This document shows positions 7,209 to 7,812 of a DNA stretch of 7,812 nt, one piece after another. The notes under the pieces are model-generated. The model made no database searches, was not told the origin of the DNA, and saw only the letters and a program-made list of their open reading frames with translations. Every line of letters starts with the position of its first letter. Positions within the stretch are counted from its first letter, which is position 1. The DNA is from CAZZBK01 sp964652155 (lineage in GTDB: Bacteria; Planctomycetota; Planctomycetia; Pirellulales; PNKZ01): NCBI GenBank assembly GCA_964652155.1, contig CAZZBK010000200.1, forward strand, positions 1-7,812, in the 5' to 3' direction. The translations under genes were made by a program, and so were the position numbers.

Positions 7209-7802
7209 TCACCGGCTCCACGGAATGAACCGGCCGGTCCGCGCCATGTAATCACGATACGGTTGGCCGAAACGCTCGATCAGCATGGCCTCCTCTTTCG
7301 GCGTTCGCATGGCGAGCAGCGCGAGAACAATCAGGCTCGTCACGCCGATCAGCCCGTTGGCCGTGAGCACCGTCACCGACGCCATGAGCAACGCGGCCGT
7401 GACATAGAAGGGATGTCGCACCCAGCGGTAGGGGCCATGCGTGACCAGCGTGGCCTGCTCCCGGGTCACCACGGTGTCGGTGAGGTTTTTGCCCAGGCTC
7501 GATAGCGTCCAGTACATCAGCAGCGAGCAGAGCACTCCGCTGACAACGCCCAGCCAGCGAACCCCGTTGGGGAGCGGAATGAACGCCCACTCGAAAGCCG
7601 CGGGCGAGAGCAGGTAGCCAAACGTGGCGCCCCACAGGCCGAGCCCCGCGAGCCGCAGGACGATGGCCAGCGCGTAGCCTTCTGTCTTGCGAGAGATGCG
7701 CTCGCCCGACGCCGCGGCTTGAAGCCGATAGTAGACCGTCACCCCCATCGTGAGCACGATGACGACAACCAAGGCCACACGAAATGGATTTTCCGCACTC
7801 AT
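7209..7802 (-). CDS. Integral membrane methyltransferase, ICMT/PEMT-like family
   Basis: This is a 197-residue membrane protein with hydrophobic segments at about 9-25, 43-65, 81-100 and 132-165. The C-terminal half has the family signature: GPYRWVRHPFY at 123-133 (RHP at 129-131), an acidic pair E170-E171, and YRDYMARTGRFIPW at 182-195. Family members bind S-adenosylmethionine in this region and methylate a lipid-embedded substrate. Eukaryotic ICMT acts on prenylated cysteine, but bacteria with these proteins generally lack that substrate, so the true acceptor (a lipid, isoprenoid or other small molecule) is unknown. The ATG at 7802 is only 10 bases from the window edge and the frame is open beyond it, so a longer N-terminus cannot be excluded. 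The gene is convergent to the sulfatase with no evident functional link. Confidence 0.88.
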   Translation of the reverse strand: MSAENPFRVALVVVIVLTMGVTVYYRLQAAASGERISRKTEGYALAIVLRLAGLGLWGATFGYLLSPAAFEWAFIPLPNGVRWLGVVSGVLCSLLMYWTLSSLGKNLTDTVVTREQATLVTHGPYRWVRHPFYVTAALLMASVTVLTANGLIGVTSLIVLALLAMRTPKEEAMLIERFGQPYRDYMARTGRFIPWSR

Positions 7803-7812
7803 CCGGGGAAAC

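Noticed and set aside
5858..7255. 465-codon minus-strand open frame opposite the sulfatase
   Set aside because: The plus strand carries all sulfatase catalytic residues in order. The antisense product is rich in Arg, Val and His without any domain, and it runs into the end of the methyltransferase gene.

Overview
The window looks like a piece of a Planctomycetota chromosome, probably Pirellulales-like. The main reason is a neighbouring pair of genes that is a hallmark of that phylum: a large secreted protein with the PSCyt1-PSCyt2-PSD1 architecture (DUF1549/DUF1553) and a Tat-exported DUF1501 protein. The DNA is GC-rich. Ribosome binding sites are mostly weak and antisense open frames are long, both as expected from high-GC coding DNA. 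Species-level placement is not possible from this sequence alone.

Layout, left to right. Bases 1-1198 hold the first 399 residues of a DUF1501 protein on the minus strand; its C-terminus lies beyond the left edge. Bases 1217-4291 (minus) hold the 1024-residue PSCyt1/PSCyt2/PSD1 protein, whose stop is only 18 bases upstream of the DUF1501 start, so the two are almost certainly cotranscribed. A 216-base gap follows, containing a weak hairpin and a weak promoter candidate. Bases 4508-5443 (minus) hold a secreted alpha/beta-hydrolase (esterase-like). A 234-base divergent intergenic region carries a recognisable sigma70-type promoter for a plus-strand sulfatase (5678-7138) that resembles iduronate-2-sulfatase and keeps the full catalytic set. 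After a 70-base convergent gap, bases 7209-7802 (minus) encode a small membrane methyltransferase of the ICMT/PEMT-like family.

How the parts may work together (inference): the first four genes all encode proteins with export signals, one Tat and three Sec. Together they could form a periplasmic or cell-surface module that handles sulfated and acylated polysaccharides. The sulfatase would remove sulfate esters, the hydrolase would remove acyl esters, and the cytochrome-like/DUF1501 pair would do an undetermined job. The membrane methyltransferase has no obvious link to them. No RNA genes, mobile elements, CRISPR arrays or large repeats were seen. The most interesting part is the PSCyt/PSD1 and DUF1501 pair, a widespread but, as far as I know, biochemically uncharacterised system of the phylum.
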